NCBI GenBank assembly: GCA_035353175.1
Contig: DAOPZC010000043.1
Span: 1 to 43,024, forward strand
Length of the DNA: 43,024 bases
Origin: DAOPZC01 sp035353175
Lineage (GTDB): Bacteria > Verrucomicrobiota > Kiritimatiellia > RFP12 > UBA1067
Direction: 5' to 3'
In this document: in pieces, positions 33,301 through 42,547 of the stretch
How the letters are laid out: every line of letters begins with the position of its first letter
How positions within the stretch are numbered: position 1 is the stretch's first letter
Made by a program: the position numbers and the translations under genes
The notes under the pieces: model-generated
Databases searched by the model: none
Seen by the model: only the letters and a program-made list of their open reading frames with translations
Told to the model about the DNA's origin: nothing

Positions 33301-34245
33301 ATGATCCTCTCTTCTGGCGAGCAGACTCGCCGGAAGGTCTACAACTGGGCGGGACGTTGCGTCCTCTTCGCGGTCACGTCCGTGGCGGCGCTGGCGGTGC
33401 TGGCGATCATTCTGTTCATCGCGCGTGACGCCCTGCCTTTCTTCAGCGGGAATGACGCGGGGACGTTCCTGTTCTCCGCGGCGTGGTATCCGGCCCATGA
33501 GCCGCCCCAGTTCGGGGCGGCCGCGATCTTTGTCGGCAGCTTTCTTGTGACGGGCACGGCCGTGGTGTTGGCGGTGCCGCCGGGGATCTTCGCGGCGATC
33601 TGCATGAGCGACATCCTGCCGTTCCACGTGCGGCAGGTGCTCAAGCCGGTGATCGAGATGCTGGCGGCCATCCCCTCCGTGGTCTACGGTTTCTTCGCGT
33701 TGGCCGTGGTCGCGCCTTTCCTGCAGGGCATGGGCCGCTGGTTGCCCGGCAACTTCGAGATTGCCAGCGGGGTGAACGCGCTGACCGCGTCGGTCATTTT
33801 GGGCGTGATGGCCTTGCCGACGATCGTGAGCGTGTCGGAGGACGCGCTGCAGGCGGCGGGCCGCGAGTTGCGCGAAGGCAGTTACGCGCTGGGAGCCACG
33901 CGGGCCGAGACGCTGGTGAAGGTGGTGCTCCCGGCCGCCGTGAGCGGGATCTTCTCGGCGGTCCTGCTGGGCATCATGCGAGCGTTGGGCGAGACCATGG
34001 TGGTGTGGATGGCGTCAGGCAACGCGGCGCAGATCCCGAAACCGTGGTACAACCTGCTGCAGCCGGTTCGCACGTTGACGGCCACGATCGCGGGCGATAT
34101 GGGCGAGGCGGACCAGATGACCGGTTCGGCGCATTACCACGTGCTCTTCGCCATGGGGTTCTGCCTGTTGCTCTTCAGTTTCGCGTGCAATCTCGCGGGC
34201 GAATGGATTGTGGCTCGGCAGCGCAGACGGCTGAGGGGGGGCTGA
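33301..34245 (+). CDS. pstC: Phosphate ABC transporter permease PstC
   Basis: 314 residues with six membrane helices. The permease signature REGSYALGATRAETLVKVVLPAA (about 197-219) is the EAA-like loop contacting PstB. AAIPSVVYGFFALAVVAPFL and IMRALGETMVVWMASG are PstC hallmarks. With PstA it forms the channel for phosphate. ATG 33301 (MILSSGEQTRRK) is preferred; in-frame GTG 33283 and TTG 33253 are alternatives, with the GGAGG overlapping the TTG reading frame. It overlaps a small leader ORF region and is 4 nt before pstA, so translation is probably coupled. Confidence 0.95.
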   Translation: MILSSGEQTRRKVYNWAGRCVLFAVTSVAALAVLAIILFIARDALPFFSGNDAGTFLFSAAWYPAHEPPQFGAAAIFVGSFLVTGTAVVLAVPPGIFAAICMSDILPFHVRQVLKPVIEMLAAIPSVVYGFFALAVVAPFLQGMGRWLPGNFEIASGVNALTASVILGVMALPTIVSVSEDALQAAGRELREGSYALGATRAETLVKVVLPAAVSGIFSAVLLGIMRALGETMVVWMASGNAAQIPKPWYNLLQPVRTLTATIAGDMGEADQMTGSAHYHVLFAMGFCLLLFSFACNLAGEWIVARQRRRLRGG

Positions 34246-34249
34246 CCGT

Positions 34250-35590
34250 ATGCGGATGTCGACCCGGAAAATGCTGGATCGCGCGTTCACGGCCGGGAGC
34301 TGTTTGGCCGTGGCGCTGATGGCGCTGTTTCTGCTTTTGGTGCTCGCGCCGATTTTCGTTCAGGGCGCGGGCGCGTACGTGTTCAGGGGGACCATCGAAT
34401 ATCGCCGCATGATGCTGGGCGAGTTCGAGCGCGGCAACGAGCTGCGCGTGGCGCAAGAGTGGTCCGAGGTACAACGTGCGCGGCGCCCGATATACGAGGC
34501 GATGGCCGCGTTTGAACGCGAACTGCCGGATCTGCCCGCCGCGAGGCGCAAAGAACTGAAGCCGTCGTTCAAAGCGGTCCGTGAAGGGGTCGAGTCGCTG
34601 CTGGGCCCGGAGCCGGGCGCGCCTCTCCCCGCGCTGACGCGCAAGATTTACGGGCAGACGCGGTGGGGCGGGGCGCGCGAGAAACTGTCGGACATTCTGT
34701 TCGAGGAGACGTGGGACTATTCCGGGGGAGAAGGACGGAAGGTGCTTGTGCCGCGGCAGCCGGCGTTTGAGGGAACCGCCTTGGCGCCGGTTTTTCCGCT
34801 GCTTCAGAACGGGTTGGACGCCCTTCTGCGTCCCCGCCTGACCTTTTATCCGCGGTTCCTGACGGACGGCTCGGTGGACGCTCATTTCTTTGGCGGGATA
34901 GGGCCGGAGGTGCTTGGGACGCTCTATCTGGCGTTGGGCGCGATGCTGATCGCCGTGCCCCTCGGGATCGTTGCGGCCGTGTATTTTCAGGAGTATGCCG
35001 AGGCCGGGCCGGTGCTGACCTTTCTGCGCTCGTGCGTCAACACGTTGGCCGGCGTGCCGAGCGTGGTGTTCGGTCTTTTCGGGCTCGCGTTCTTCATCAA
35101 CACGATGCATGTGTCGCAGGGCAAAAGCGTCTTGGCGGGCGCGCTGACGTTGGCGCTGCTGGTGCTGCCGACCGTGATCCGTTCGTCGGAGGAGGCCATC
35201 GCGGCCGTCCCGCGCGCCTACAAAGAGGGCGCGCTGGCGCTGGGCGCAGGCCAGTGGCGGACCATCCTGACGGTGATTCTGCCGGCGGCCCTGCCAGGAA
35301 TTCTGACCGGCATCGTCATCAGCATGGGGCGCGCGGCCGGCGAGACCGCGCCGATCATCTTCACGGCGGCCGTGAGCGTGGGCCGGCTGGTTGGGCCGGC
35401 GGACGTGCTGACGCAGCCGACTCCGGCGCTCTCCTGGAACCTGTACAACCTCTGCACGGAGCACGAGGCGGTCGACGAGATCCGGCACGTGCAATACGGC
35501 ATGGCGGCCACCTTGGTGCTGATCGTGCTGGCGCTGAACCTGGCGGCGATCCTGATCCGCGCGCGGGTGGCCAAACGCCTGAAGGGATGA
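34250..35590 (+). CDS. pstA: Phosphate ABC transporter permease PstA with large extracytoplasmic insert
   Basis: 446 residues, compared with about 280-300 for typical PstA. TM1 is at about 16-40. Residues about 48-205 form an extra hydrophilic, helical segment, possibly DUF3333-like, which would lie outside the inner membrane. Core helices resume at about 215 with GGIGPEVLGTLYLALGAMLIAVPLG, NTLAGVPSVVFGLFGLAFF, EEAIAAVPRAYKEGALALGAGQWRT (EAA loop) and GRAAGETAPIIFTAA. The gene starts 4 nt after pstC. Confidence 0.93.
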   Translation: MRMSTRKMLDRAFTAGSCLAVALMALFLLLVLAPIFVQGAGAYVFRGTIEYRRMMLGEFERGNELRVAQEWSEVQRARRPIYEAMAAFERELPDLPAARRKELKPSFKAVREGVESLLGPEPGAPLPALTRKIYGQTRWGGAREKLSDILFEETWDYSGGEGRKVLVPRQPAFEGTALAPVFPLLQNGLDALLRPRLTFYPRFLTDGSVDAHFFGGIGPEVLGTLYLALGAMLIAVPLGIVAAVYFQEYAEAGPVLTFLRSCVNTLAGVPSVVFGLFGLAFFINTMHVSQGKSVLAGALTLALLVLPTVIRSSEEAIAAVPRAYKEGALALGAGQWRTILTVILPAALPGILTGIVISMGRAAGETAPIIFTAAVSVGRLVGPADVLTQPTPALSWNLYNLCTEHEAVDEIRHVQYGMAATLVLIVLALNLAAILIRARVAKRLKG

Positions 35591-35642
35591 GACGGGGGAA
35601 AACCGCCGTTCAGAAGCCGGCGGAGAAGCGGGACGCGAAACA

Positions 35643-36419
35643 ATGGACGAAACGAAACAGACGAAACAGGCGCATGCGGAGGCAAAAGAGTTCTCGGTTT
35701 TCTACGGCGCGTGCGAAGCCGTCAAGCGGGTGAATCTGGCGCTGCCCGCCGGATTGGTCACGGCCATCATCGGCCCGAGCGGGTGCGGCAAGAGCACCTT
35801 CTTGCGGGCGATCAACCGGATGAACGACCTGATTCCCGGCTGCCGGGCCGAGGGCCGTCTGGTGTTCGATGGACAAGATGTGTACGGCGACAACGTGGAT
35901 ACGGCGGTGCTGCGGCGCCGGATCGGCATGGTTTTTCAGAAACCCAACCCCTTCCCGAAATCGATCTACGACAACGTCGCGTACGGACCGCGGCTGCACG
36001 GCAATCTGTCGAGGGCGGAACTGGAGGCGTGCGTGGAGGAGAGCCTGGTCGGCGCGGCGCTGTGGGACGAGGTCAAGGACCGGCTGGACAAGAATGCGCT
36101 CGGGTTGTCCGGCGGCCAGGCGCAGCGGCTGTGTCTGGCCCGCGCGTTGGCCGTAAGGCCGGAAATCCTGCTGATGGACGAGCCGACCTCGGCTTTGGAC
36201 CCGAAAGCCACCGCCCGCATCGAGGAGCTGATTGTCCAGCTGCGCGGGCGTTACACGATCGCCATCGTGACGCACAACATGCAGCAGGCCTCGCGCGTTT
36301 CAGACAGAACGGCTTTTTTTTATGAGGGCAATCTTGTAGAATTCGCGGCAACGGAAGATCTCTTTACCCGGCCGCGTGAAAAGCAGACGGAAGATTACAT
36401 CACGGGCCGGTTCGGATGA
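35643..36419 (+). CDS. pstB: Phosphate ABC transporter ATPase PstB
   Basis: 258 residues. Walker A GPSGCGKST (44-52), Q-loop FQKPNPFPKS (98-107), signature LSGGQAQRLCLARAL (155-169), Walker B ILLMDEPTSALDP (175-187) and switch His in IVTHNMQQA. FQKPNPFP is characteristic of PstB. It hydrolyses ATP to drive PstCA. Signature position Q-A-Q replaces the more common Q-Q-Q, a minor change. Upstream gap is 52 bp with a weak ribosome-binding site. Confidence 0.96.
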   Translation: MDETKQTKQAHAEAKEFSVFYGACEAVKRVNLALPAGLVTAIIGPSGCGKSTFLRAINRMNDLIPGCRAEGRLVFDGQDVYGDNVDTAVLRRRIGMVFQKPNPFPKSIYDNVAYGPRLHGNLSRAELEACVEESLVGAALWDEVKDRLDKNALGLSGGQAQRLCLARALAVRPEILLMDEPTSALDPKATARIEELIVQLRGRYTIAIVTHNMQQASRVSDRTAFFYEGNLVEFAATEDLFTRPREKQTEDYITGRFG

Positions 36420-36440
36420 TGAGCCGGGGGAGGGCGACGG

Positions 36441-37112
36441 ATGAACATGATATTTTCGCGTGAGAGCGAGGTGCTGAAAGAGTCCATTCTGCGGCTCGCG
36501 GGCGAGGTCGAGATGCGGCTGTCGGAAGTGCTTAAGGCCACGGAGCGGCGCGACAAGGAGGCGCTGCTGACGTGGATGGAGCGCGATGCGGAAATCGATG
36601 AGCGCGAGGTCCAGATTGAAGAGGAATGCCTGAAGATCCTGGCGCTGCATCAGCCCGTGGCGCGGGATCTGCGCTTCGTCGTGGCGGTGCTTAAGATCAA
36701 TAACGACCTGGAGCGGATCGGCGACATCGTCGTGAACATTGCGGAACGCGGTTCGCGCCTGACCGCGTTCCCCGTGACGGATCTTCAGGAGCGGCTCATG
36801 CAGATGGGGCGGGTGGCGCGGGAAATGCTGAAGGAAAGTCTGGATGCGCTGATCAGCCTCGACGTCCACAAAGCCATCGCGGTGATCGCCCGCGACGACG
36901 AGGTAGACCGGCTGAACGTGGACGTCATCGAGAGCGTCATCGCGCGTGCGACGCCGGCGAACACCGGGGCCATGACGGAGTCTCTGATCCTGACGCACAG
37001 CATCGCGAGAGATCTGGAACGCATCGGCGACCATGCGACCAACATCGCCGAGGATGTCGCGTATCTGGTGGACGGGACGATCATCCGCCACAAGTCGGGA
37101 CCTCTGAAATAG
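36441..37112 (+). CDS. phoU: Phosphate transport regulator PhoU
   Basis: 223 residues, all-helical with the two PhoU three-helix repeats. LHQPVARDLRFVVAVLKINNDLERIGDIVVNIAER (about 72-106) and ILTHSIARDLERIGDHATNIAEDVAYLV (about 182-209) carry the metal-binding E/DxxxD motifs. PhoU links Pst flux to inhibition of PhoR when phosphate is abundant. GGGGGAGGG precedes the ATG. It is 21 bp after pstB and 8 bp before phoB. Confidence 0.96.
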   Translation: MNMIFSRESEVLKESILRLAGEVEMRLSEVLKATERRDKEALLTWMERDAEIDEREVQIEEECLKILALHQPVARDLRFVVAVLKINNDLERIGDIVVNIAERGSRLTAFPVTDLQERLMQMGRVAREMLKESLDALISLDVHKAIAVIARDDEVDRLNVDVIESVIARATPANTGAMTESLILTHSIARDLERIGDHATNIAEDVAYLVDGTIIRHKSGPLK

Positions 37113-37120
37113 GAGCGAAC

Positions 37121-37810
37121 ATGGCACATGAAACGTTGTTGATCGTGGAAGACGAGGCGGACATCCGCGAGCTGCTCCGGTACAATCTGGAGCGGGAGGG
37201 CTACAAGGTTCTGGCATGCGCTTCGGCTGAGGAGGCGAAAGAAACGCTGGCGCGGACGGTTCCTGATCTGGTCCTGCTCGATCTGATGTTGCCGGGAACG
37301 GACGGGTATGCGTTTTGCAGGGCGGTCCGCGCGGAAGAGCGGACCGCCAAGGTCCCGGTCATCATGGTGACGGCGCGCGACGAGGATGCGGATGTCGTGG
37401 CCGGACTGGAGGTGGGGGCTGACGACTACGTGACCAAACCGTTCAGTGCGCGCATTCTTTCGGCGCGCGTGCGCGCCGTGCTCCGGCGCGCCACCGCAGA
37501 GCCTGAAGACGAAAAAGACATTCTGCTCCGCGGCCCGATCGAGATCGACCGCACGCATCACTCGGTCAAGGTGGACGGCGAGCCGGTGGCGCTGACGTTG
37601 ACCGAGTTCAAGACGCTGGATCTTTTTATGAAACGGCCGGGGGTGGTCTTTTCGCGGTATCAGATCGTCGATGCGGTGCACGGCGAGGACTATCCGGTGA
37701 CGGATCGATCGGTGGACGTGCAGATCGTCGGGCTGAGGCGGAAGCTCGGCCGGCAGGGCGAGCTGATCGAGACGGTGCGAGGGGTGGGGTATCGTATGAA
37801 AGCGGAGTGA
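37121..37810 (+). CDS. phoB: Phosphate response regulator PhoB (OmpR family)
   Basis: 229 residues. Receiver domain 1-120 with acidic pocket Glu10-Asp11, phosphoacceptor Asp54 (VLLDLMLPG), Thr84 and Lys106 (KPF). A winged-helix trans_reg_C domain follows (about 130-228, ending RGVGYRMKAE). It binds Pho boxes when phosphorylated. AGGAGCGAAC supplies the ribosome-binding site. The kinase gene starts 3 nt after the stop. Confidence 0.95.
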   Translation: MAHETLLIVEDEADIRELLRYNLEREGYKVLACASAEEAKETLARTVPDLVLLDLMLPGTDGYAFCRAVRAEERTAKVPVIMVTARDEDADVVAGLEVGADDYVTKPFSARILSARVRAVLRRATAEPEDEKDILLRGPIEIDRTHHSVKVDGEPVALTLTEFKTLDLFMKRPGVVFSRYQIVDAVHGEDYPVTDRSVDVQIVGLRRKLGRQGELIETVRGVGYRMKAE

Positions 37811-37813
37811 GAC

Positions 37814-39589
37814 GTGAAAAAACGGACACTGTTCTGGCAGTTCTTTGGAGCTCATATCCTGATCTTGATCGCGGCGATCGGTTTTGTCGCGCTTTACACG
37901 TGGCATGCCAGCCGGGTGACGTTTCAGCGGCAATGGGTCCACGAGCTGGAGATGCAGTCGCGGCTGGTGGCCGCCCTTTTGCCCGACGGCGAGGGCATGG
38001 TCGATGAGCGTGCGGTCGAGCGCTTTTTCGCGCGGCTGGGGCATGTGGACGGCAATCGCTTCACGCTGATTCTGCCGGACGGGAGAGTGGTGGGCGATTC
38101 CGGTGCCGATTCGCGTCAGCTGATGTCGCACAGCGACCGTCCGGAAGTGATCGCGGCCATGAAGGACGGGCAGGGCATGAGCCGGCGCTACAGCTCCAGC
38201 CTGGGCCAGCAGATGCTGTATCTCGCGCAGCGGGTGCCGAACGTGGGGCCGATGCGGGCCATCGTGCGCGTCGCGGTGCCCGTCCGGACGCTGACGCGGG
38301 AGATGGATGTCGCGGATCGGCTTCTGATGGTGGTCTTGGCCGTGGTTCTGGGCTCCACGTTGTTCATGAGCTACGGTGTCGCTCTCCGAATTATCGGCCC
38401 CGTGTCTGACCTCCAGAAAGGGCTGAACCGGATCGGCGGCGGTGAGCTTGCCTGCCGATTGGCGATTCCCCCCGTTCCGCATCTGGCAGATCTCGCGCGG
38501 TCGATCAATCAGACGGCGGAGCGGCTTCAGAAGCAGATGCTGGCGTTGAACGAAGAGCGCAACCTGCGTACGCTGATTCTGGCCAACATGACGCGCGGGG
38601 TGATCGCGATCGATAGCCGGCATGCGATTCTGGACATGAACGAATCGGCGAGACGGCTGCTGGGGCTCTCGCTTCCTGCGCCGGAAGGAGCGCTCCTCGG
38701 CGAGATCATCCGGTATCCAGAGCTGTTGTCACTGATCGAGGACAGCGAGCGCCGCGGGGATCTAGTCGAAAAGGAAATGCGGGCCGGCGACAGCGGCGAT
38801 GTGGTGCTGGACATGCGCGCCTCCGCGCTGAATGACGTGGCGGGAAATCGGATCGGCACGCTGCTGGTCCTGAGCGATGTGACGCGGCTGCGCCGGCTGG
38901 AGACCGTGCGTCAGGATTTCGTGGCGAACGTGTCTCACGAGTTGCGCACGCCGGTCACGTCGATCAAGGGCTTCGCGGAAACCCTTCTGGACGGCGCCGT
39001 GCAAGATCCGCAAACGGCGGAACGTTTTCTGAAAATTATCGTGCGGCAATCGAACCAGCTGGAGTCGATCATCCGTGACCTGCTTGAATTGTCGCGGCTG
39101 GACGAGCCTTCGGCGCAGGCGCTCGAACGTCAGGAAACGCCGGTCGCCGCGATTTTGAAGAATGCGGCGGAACTGTGTCAGCGGCGCGCCGCTGAGCGGG
39201 GCGTCTCGCTGTCGCTTTCCTGTGAGGAAGGCTTGCGCGCCGTGGTTCATGCCGGCCTGATGGAGCAGGCGCTTGTGAACCTGATCGACAACGCGATCAC
39301 GTACGGTACGGCCGGGGATCAGGCCGCACGGGTGGATATCGAGGCGGTGAAAGAGGGCCCTTCCATCCGGATCACCGTGCGCGACTACGGCCTTGGCATT
39401 GAACGCCAACACCTGGACCGGCTGTTCGAGCGGTTCTACCGGGTGGACAAGGGGCGCAGCCGCGAGCTGGGCGGCACGGGATTGGGCTTGGCGATCGTCA
39501 AGCACATCGCGCTCATCCACAATGGCACGGTCGGTGTCGAGAGCGAACTCGGCAAGGGTTCGGCTTTCACCATCCGCCTGCCCGCGTGA
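37814..39589 (+). CDS. phoR: Phosphate sensor histidine kinase PhoR
   Basis: 591 residues. Membrane helices at about 10-30 and 165-190 bracket a periplasmic segment of about 130 residues, larger than the near-absent one of E. coli PhoR and more like Bacillus-type PhoR/PnpS. HAMP (about 195-245), PAS (about 250-355), HisKA with VSHELRTPVTSIKG (phosphoacceptor His375), and HATPase with NLIDNAITYG, RDYGLGI and GGTGLGLAIVKHIA follow. It controls PhoB. GTG start, 3 nt after phoB. It ends 11 bp before the convergent GH42-like gene; no terminator is seen between. Confidence 0.94.
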   Translation: MKKRTLFWQFFGAHILILIAAIGFVALYTWHASRVTFQRQWVHELEMQSRLVAALLPDGEGMVDERAVERFFARLGHVDGNRFTLILPDGRVVGDSGADSRQLMSHSDRPEVIAAMKDGQGMSRRYSSSLGQQMLYLAQRVPNVGPMRAIVRVAVPVRTLTREMDVADRLLMVVLAVVLGSTLFMSYGVALRIIGPVSDLQKGLNRIGGGELACRLAIPPVPHLADLARSINQTAERLQKQMLALNEERNLRTLILANMTRGVIAIDSRHAILDMNESARRLLGLSLPAPEGALLGEIIRYPELLSLIEDSERRGDLVEKEMRAGDSGDVVLDMRASALNDVAGNRIGTLLVLSDVTRLRRLETVRQDFVANVSHELRTPVTSIKGFAETLLDGAVQDPQTAERFLKIIVRQSNQLESIIRDLLELSRLDEPSAQALERQETPVAAILKNAAELCQRRAAERGVSLSLSCEEGLRAVVHAGLMEQALVNLIDNAITYGTAGDQAARVDIEAVKEGPSIRITVRDYGLGIERQHLDRLFERFYRVDKGRSRELGGTGLGLAIVKHIALIHNGTVGVESELGKGSAFTIRLPA

Positions 39590-39600
39590 ACAAGGTCTAC

Positions 39601-42243
39601 CTAATAGCGCAACACGCGGACGGCACCGGGTTCAAGCGGCAAGTTGAGGCGCGGACCGCAGCCGACTTTTCCCCCGTCGAGGGCGTCGTAGATGTTCCCG
39701 TCGCGACCTGTATCGATGGCCACGGTCGAGGGGCCGCTGGAGTTGTGCCCTGCCTGCAGCGACAGGTAATGGTCGGTAGCCCAGAGTGCGGGCCCGGGCT
39801 CCGAGAAACAGTGGACACCGCTCAGCTTCGCAATCGCGTGGATGAGCTCGGGTGTAAGCTGCGGCACGCCGACGAAAACGTCCGTTCCGGCTTCGGAGGA
39901 CCGGGCAGCAACGGCGGGTGAACCGTCGTCTTCCCAAACAGCCAGGACCTCTTCGGGGTCGGCCTCAACGGTGAAGAGCGGGTGAATCTCGTCTTGAGGA
40001 CCCCACGCCTCTTTCAGGCCGAGACGCCTTCCGGCGCGGGTCGGAATGACTTTCGCTGTCGGCAACGCGATCCGTGTGGCCGCGAAGCCGGTGATCTCGC
40101 GGATGCCGGTCACATCGGCGCGGTCGGGATACAGGTAGCCCGGCGCCCAGCACCAGACGCGGGTGGTGCGGAAGGGGGTGAGTACACCGAAACTTTCGCC
40201 GACCGTGCGCCAGAATCCGATCTCGCGTTGCGCCGCCAAAGCCTTGCGCTGGTCCGGCGTCAGCATCCACGCCGAGAGAAAGAACTGAACGCGGGGCGAC
40301 ACCCGACCTTCCAGAACGTCCGGCATCAGGTACTGTCCGTACGGTGCGCCGCAGCGGCCAAAGGCGGTGCGGACCGTATACAGAAGAGGGCGCGCGGCGA
40401 CCGCCGAGCCCGCCGACAGACAGCACATGCTCGACTCGTCGATGATCGCGCCGATCTCCGGGGAAAAGGGCTTGGACCTGTGCGCCATCGCGGCGTCGAC
40501 CGCCTTCAGCTGCACCATCGGTTCCCATAGTGCCCGATCATTGTACCAGCCGTCTCCGAAGAGATCCATCCACCAGCAGCCGTTGCCGCGCAGCGCGGCC
40601 TGCGCGGTGTTGCGCAGCAGCACCTGCTGGCTTTGCAGGAGCGTGTCGGTGGCGCCGTGGCCGTACTGCGGCTGCGGGTTCAGGTGAAAGAGATGAGTGC
40701 GGGTGTCGTCTTCGTTGAGCCAGAGGATGCCCGTACGCTTGACGCTTTCGGCCGCGCTCATGATCGGTCCTGTGCCGCCCCACGCGCGGTCGCCATAGGA
40801 GCACGGTCCGCACAGGATGTCGATGTCGCCGCGCCCTTCTCGCAGCACCTTGCCGAGCCCGTAGTGGCCGCTCGCGGATGCTCCGTTCGCCATCGGCGGA
40901 AACTCGAAGCCGTAGCCGTAGAAGAAGACCGTCAGCTTCTTGCCGCCGGAGCCGCGGCGGCAGGACTGCGCCAGAGCGAGAATGTGGTCCGCCATCTCCT
41001 CCTGCTGGAAAAGTCGGAAGTCGATCAGCCGACGGTCGCGGTCCGGCGTGTTCAAGAATCCGTCGGGATGGGCGCGCCGCGCCGCAACAGAGGGCACATC
41101 CGCACGTTCCCAGTCGGGATCGCCGCGTTGCTTGAGCCAGTTGCGGAAGGCCGCGCGCGTGGCTGGATCATAGCCGGACAGCGTCCAGGTCCAAGAATCC
41201 TGGTAGAACCACTCGCCCGTGTTCTGCCCGCACGGATGGACCCCTGCGAAGTTGTCGGGAAACGCCTCGCACAAGTGGCGCGTGAGCTTTTCGAGGTGCG
41301 CGGCGACATCCCGGCGGTAGGCGCGGTCCGAAATGCTGACCACGGTGCCTACGTTCGTTCCTTCGTAAACCATCCGGGCTTCGGGATGGCGCTTCAGCCA
41401 CCAGCCCGGCGCATTCGCGTCGAGGCGCGGCAGGAGCAGGGCGTTGGTGTGGACGTCGATGATTCGCCGGCACATCGCGTCCAGCGGCGTCCAGTCCTGC
41501 GGCTGCTCTGGCGATGCCCAGCAGGAGCTGGCCGGAAAGGTGATGAGCCGGACGCCCGCGTCGCGCGCGAGCGCCACCTGGTCGAGGAACACGGAGTTGT
41601 GCGGGCCGCCAATGAGCGTGAAAACGCCATTGGCCGCCGTGTAGACGGCCGGCATCAGCCGCAGCCGGCCGTTGCCTCTGGCGGAAAACGAACACCGGTA
41701 GGTGCGGCCTTTTTCCAAGCGTTGCATGTTGCTGTACAGATGGAAATCGACCCACTTCCCGTCGGCGGGCTTGGAGACGGTGACGTGGATCGCGCCACCT
41801 TCGATACCCGTCCGTCCGATCGTGTTCGCCGCACCCGGCGGAAAGACATTCCAGCTTTTTCGGAAGGCGTCCTGCGAGGCGAAGCTTCCCGTAACCGGCT
41901 GGTCGGCACCGCTGCCGGCATCGGACAGCCGCAGGTCTTTGATCCAGTACTCGCCCGGCGTTTTCAGCGTGAAGCGGAAGTGGAGCGTGGCCTGTCCGTC
42001 GGCCAGATACGTCGGCGCGAATTCGAACGCGTGGCCGGTCCAGTCGGGGCCGACCCCGACCGCCGCCGACGTTCCTCCCGAACCATAGAAAACCCTCGGC
42101 GGAACGGGCTCGCCGTCCACGTGAATTTGCGGCCCGCCCGGCGTGTCCTTCACGCGCACCTCGACCGGCTGAGCAAATGCCGCCGAGCTGATCAGCAGAA
42201 GAGCAGAAACCAACATGCCCTCTCTTTTCATTTTAACTAGCAT
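39601..42243 (-). CDS. Secreted GH42-like glycoside hydrolase
   Basis: 880 residues with a signal peptide cleaved near residue 24 (AAFA). N-terminal beta-sandwich like a carbohydrate-binding domain (about 60-205), then a TIM-barrel-like region (about 213-560). HPCGQNTGEWFY puts a candidate acid/base Glu at 344, and GILWLNEDDTR puts a candidate nucleophile Glu at 511, matching the spacing of GH42-type beta-galactosidases. A trimerisation-like alpha/beta domain (about 590-760) and a beta-rich tail follow. The family call is from fold pattern; substrate is inferred. ATG 42243 has GGAGTC 5 nt upstream. It faces phoR tail to tail. Confidence 0.7.
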   Translation of the reverse strand: MLVKMKREGMLVSALLLISSAAFAQPVEVRVKDTPGGPQIHVDGEPVPPRVFYGSGGTSAAVGVGPDWTGHAFEFAPTYLADGQATLHFRFTLKTPGEYWIKDLRLSDAGSGADQPVTGSFASQDAFRKSWNVFPPGAANTIGRTGIEGGAIHVTVSKPADGKWVDFHLYSNMQRLEKGRTYRCSFSARGNGRLRLMPAVYTAANGVFTLIGGPHNSVFLDQVALARDAGVRLITFPASSCWASPEQPQDWTPLDAMCRRIIDVHTNALLLPRLDANAPGWWLKRHPEARMVYEGTNVGTVVSISDRAYRRDVAAHLEKLTRHLCEAFPDNFAGVHPCGQNTGEWFYQDSWTWTLSGYDPATRAAFRNWLKQRGDPDWERADVPSVAARRAHPDGFLNTPDRDRRLIDFRLFQQEEMADHILALAQSCRRGSGGKKLTVFFYGYGFEFPPMANGASASGHYGLGKVLREGRGDIDILCGPCSYGDRAWGGTGPIMSAAESVKRTGILWLNEDDTRTHLFHLNPQPQYGHGATDTLLQSQQVLLRNTAQAALRGNGCWWMDLFGDGWYNDRALWEPMVQLKAVDAAMAHRSKPFSPEIGAIIDESSMCCLSAGSAVAARPLLYTVRTAFGRCGAPYGQYLMPDVLEGRVSPRVQFFLSAWMLTPDQRKALAAQREIGFWRTVGESFGVLTPFRTTRVWCWAPGYLYPDRADVTGIREITGFAATRIALPTAKVIPTRAGRRLGLKEAWGPQDEIHPLFTVEADPEEVLAVWEDDGSPAVAARSSEAGTDVFVGVPQLTPELIHAIAKLSGVHCFSEPGPALWATDHYLSLQAGHNSSGPSTVAIDTGRDGNIYDALDGGKVGCGPRLNLPLEPGAVRVLRY

Positions 42244-42299
42244 GAGACTCCAATGAATCTGTCTCGCGCAAAGGACACCAAAACGCTTAGGTGCTGACT

Positions 42300-42326
42300 C
42301 TTTTCGCCTTCGCGTCTTCGCGTGAG
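42300..42326. repeat. Octamer tandem repeat
   Basis: CTTTTCGC, CTTCGCGT, CTTCGCGT and a trailing GAG. On the opposite strand it reads as a degenerate SREDAK-type peptide, a known artefact of such intergenic repeats. Confidence 0.7.
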
Positions 42327-42500
42327 AACAACTTGTTTTTTATGGCCGTTGTCGGTTCGTCAGGCACTAATGGTAAGCAGTATCCACTTTTTGCACCCAA
42401 GCTGCAACGATGGTCTGCTTGGCGGGTGTAATCAGTTAGCGACATGGGTTGGGCTGGTGGGCGTGAGAAGAAGCAGAAGGTGTGGGATTTTGGACCCTGT

Positions 42501-42547
42501 TGGTGTACCGGCTGGTACGGACCAAGCCGACTGAAGTCGGTACACCA
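42501..42547. repeat. REP-like nested palindrome
   Basis: TGGTGTACCG (42501-42510) pairs with CGGTACACCA (42538-42547). Inside it, CCGACT-GA-AGTCGG (42527-42540) forms a tight hairpin. The GACTGAAGTC core resembles repetitive extragenic palindromes of other bacteria. One copy is seen in this window. Confidence 0.65.
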
